Shown: positions 62,050-64,000 of the stretch, piece by piece
How positions within the stretch are numbered: the first letter of the stretch is position 1
Layout: each line of letters opens with the position of its first letter
Origin: Labyrinthula sp. Ha
Taxonomy: Eukaryota; Sar; Bigyra; Labyrinthulida; Labyrinthulaceae
Reading direction: 5' to 3'
NCBI GenBank assembly: GCA_015227615.1
Contig: JAALGZ010000002.1
Location: forward strand, 868,001 to 932,000
DNA length: 64,000 nt
Notes under the pieces: generated by a model
The model's database searches: none
What the model saw: the letters and a program-made list of their open reading frames with translations, nothing else
Told to the model about the DNA's origin: nothing
Made by a program: the position numbers and the translations under genes

Positions 62050-63540
62050 CAATGTCATGGAAGAAAACTTCATTGCGAGGGTGCTATTCATATCTCCATC
62101 TTAAGATAAGAAATATCTATTCATAAATGAATCAAATTATTTTGATGCAGATTCCGCCAAAGTGTCCGCATGGAAGACGCATATTGATCCAACTAGAATG
62201 CGAGCAAGCTGGAAAGATTTTTTTGTTTTCCCCATTTAAAATTCTCATGGTGTAGCTCCTCTTATCTTTATCAACATGAACTGAATATTCCATCTCTGTT
62301 TTTTCTGTTTCAGTAGTGCATCAGTTCAAATCATTTGTTTCATTTTGAAGATATTGTTGAATCTCATCTGATAATGGTACATCCTTACGAATCAATTTCT
62401 TCAACTTATGCAAGATTTTAATTTGATGTTTTCTTACTCAATGATCATTATATGTGACAACCTGATCTAGAGTCCACTCTTTTTGAGGTTTTTTATAAAT
62501 CTGTACGAACATTAAACTTACTGTGCATGGACTCTACTTGTTGAGTGGGTTTGTTTGCAAAAGTTAAACACTGCTGAGTAAAATTCCCATGCAGCGTATC
62601 TTTTTCATTTAATATTTTTTACAAAGCTCTGTTGTGGGGTGCCCGGAAATTTCAAGAAAGGTTCCTGTATAAACGGTGCCAAAGTTGATGATGGTTCGAA
62701 GTTCTCGAATAGTACTCTATTTACATTATCCCGATAGTTGCTAAATTCTTCATCAGAAAGGAAGTTATATGAAGAACCTGAAGACGCTAGTAATTGTTTA
62801 ATACCTTATGCATGTATTCCCTGTATTTACTTGGCGCTACGTATCAGAGCTTTAAAACCACAACTCATTATTACCTTGGTGCCTTGAAGCTGAAGATCAC
62901 GAAGCCTTTTTAAAGCCTTTGGGTCATTTTCTGTCTCCATGAATGTGCACCCGAACAATATTGTGTTTATGAAAAACACGACCCAACTGGTTGAACAACC
63001 AATAATTTGTAGCACGAAATATAATTATAAGTATCTATCTGGATACAGCTCAAACGCACACTTGTCATGGCTTTCTGAAAATTTTTATGAAACGTTAGTC
63101 ATTGCAATTGAGCTCAATCAGTTGTAAGTTTGTTAAAGTAAATTTTAAATATACCACCTCTTGATAAGCATCTTTCATCACATTTCATTGAAATTTCCAT
63201 TTTTTTCTCCTCCGTCTTCTTTTTTGTTTCTAGCTTTTTTCATTCGCCTTCTAATCAACTCTTTTCCAAACAAAATCCCAGGAAACTCTCTAGAGCGTGC
63301 CAACTTTGCATGACTGACAATAGTTTTTTGTCTTCCCAAGAGTCTTAATGAGGTATTTTTGATATTCAGTTGGCTCCGAAATGTATTTTTTATATTAAAA
63401 TCTGTTTTGTACTCGTATCCACTGTAACTAAGCTGAAATACAATAAAAATGTAGGTTTTTTTCACCAAATCAAACTCAAAGTTTGCCTCAAAAGAACAAT
63501 TTTCGCTGATTCGACATACAACGTTGCATCCATGCAACTT
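62050..63540 (-). pseudogene. Decayed Mutator-like (MULE) transposase
   Basis: Minus-strand segments in changing frames fit a MULE/FAR1-type transposase from N to C. First is a Lys/Arg-rich N-terminal stretch, open at 63537-63178. Next is the first DDE box, IQIDTYNYISCYKLLVVQPV (about 63.05-63.00 kb), then ILFGCTFMETEND and KALKRLRDLQLQGTKVIMSC (about 62.97-62.86 kb), where FAR1-like enzymes have the FGCALL segment and the second aspartate region. Then comes FTQQCLTFANKPTQQVESMH (about 62.6-62.5 kb; compare the family's T-x-x-x-ES-M/L-H-S), and last a SWIM-type zinc motif with LPCGHFGGIC (62215-62147). Stops and frame changes between segments show that it is dead. The upstream limit may reach the right edge. 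MULEs are cut-and-paste DNA transposons; no terminal inverted repeats were identified. Confidence 0.6.
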
Positions 63541-64000
63541 TTCCCTGCGTGGATTAAGTTTTTTGTGTCTCTAATTTCATAAAGTATTGTGAACTACATT
63601 TAGCCACCTTGAATTTTGCTGCAGAAAACTTGTTAACTGTTTCTACTATCTCTTTAGCTTAAACAAAACTATAAATGGTCAAACTCTTGTTTAAGTTCAT
63701 TTTTCTTTTATTTTTATTATTTTTGTTTTTACTGTCCCTTGTACTTGTTCTCGGTGTTATTATGTTCTGAACTCTCTTTTTTGTGACTTTCTGCATCAGA
63801 AACTGCCCAGAATTGTTCTGAGCACTCAATATTGTGCTCAAATAGGGGAATTTGGTCTACAATCAGCAAAAATCAGCCAAAGCAGAAAAATTCAACATCC
63901 AAAAATATACTCCAACTAATCAAAATTTTAGAAGAGGAAAACTACGGAATATAAAACCCAATCCCTAATATATATGAGATGTTTTATTTCAATCCGGAGA
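63541..64000. other. Right-edge DNA, possibly the 5' part of the MULE remnant
   Basis: Minus-strand frames here encode short, charged stretches (for example HNIECSEQFWAVSDAESHKK at about 63.83 kb) that could be the N-terminal part of the MULE transposase, but the link is not shown. Nothing else is recognisable. Confidence 0.3.

Noticed and set aside
1-64000. Non-standard genetic code
   Set aside because: TAA and TGA terminate host genes at family-consistent positions, and no reassigned stop codon was needed in any host gene.

Overview
The window looks like nuclear DNA of a ciliated, AT-rich protist that I cannot place more precisely. It encodes cytosolic eukaryotic proteins (exportin-7, ribosomal protein eL43/L37A, a two-box HMG protein, a bZIP factor) and a retrograde intraflagellar-transport subunit, WDR35/IFT121, which implies a cilium or flagellum. 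The introns I could place by homology are remarkably short: 27-32 nt in IFT121 and 29 and 34 nt in the HMG gene. TAA and TGA both end host genes, so the code looks standard.

Layout. Positions 1-1680 hold a head-to-head pair (exportin-7 on the minus strand, running off the left edge, and L37A on the plus strand) with about 80 bp between start codons. Positions 6309-16170 are a 9.9-kb Ty3/gypsy (chromovirus-like) LTR retrotransposon whose LTRs are 99% identical. Its last coding part carries a chromodomain, a SANT/Myb-like segment and an MT-A70 adenine-methyltransferase domain with DPPW. It landed just beyond the 3' end of a minus-strand, multi-exon gene for an EGF-like, multi-pass membrane protein (about 16.2-18.0 kb). 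From 18 to 32.3 kb there is a gene-poor stretch holding a decayed hAT transposon (24.5-26.0 kb).

Positions 32.6-38.6 kb are a compact cluster: a glutaminyl-peptide cyclotransferase, IFT121 with about ten tiny introns, and a convergent HMG gene whose stop codon lies 38 bp from that of IFT121. From 38.7 to 56 kb DNA is again gene-poor and contains a tandem satellite of about 22 copies of a 353-bp unit (43.7-51.6 kb). Positions 56.2-57.3 kb hold a decayed Crypton-like tyrosine-recombinase transposon, 58.6-59.6 kb a bZIP gene with a G-box upstream, and 62.0-63.6 kb a decayed Mutator-like (MULE) transposase.

The pattern is tight gene islands separated by long AT-rich deserts filled with dead mobile elements and satellite. 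The most unusual item is the MT-A70 methyltransferase carried by the LTR element. All functional calls rest on reading motifs by eye and on remembered family sequences; no search was run.
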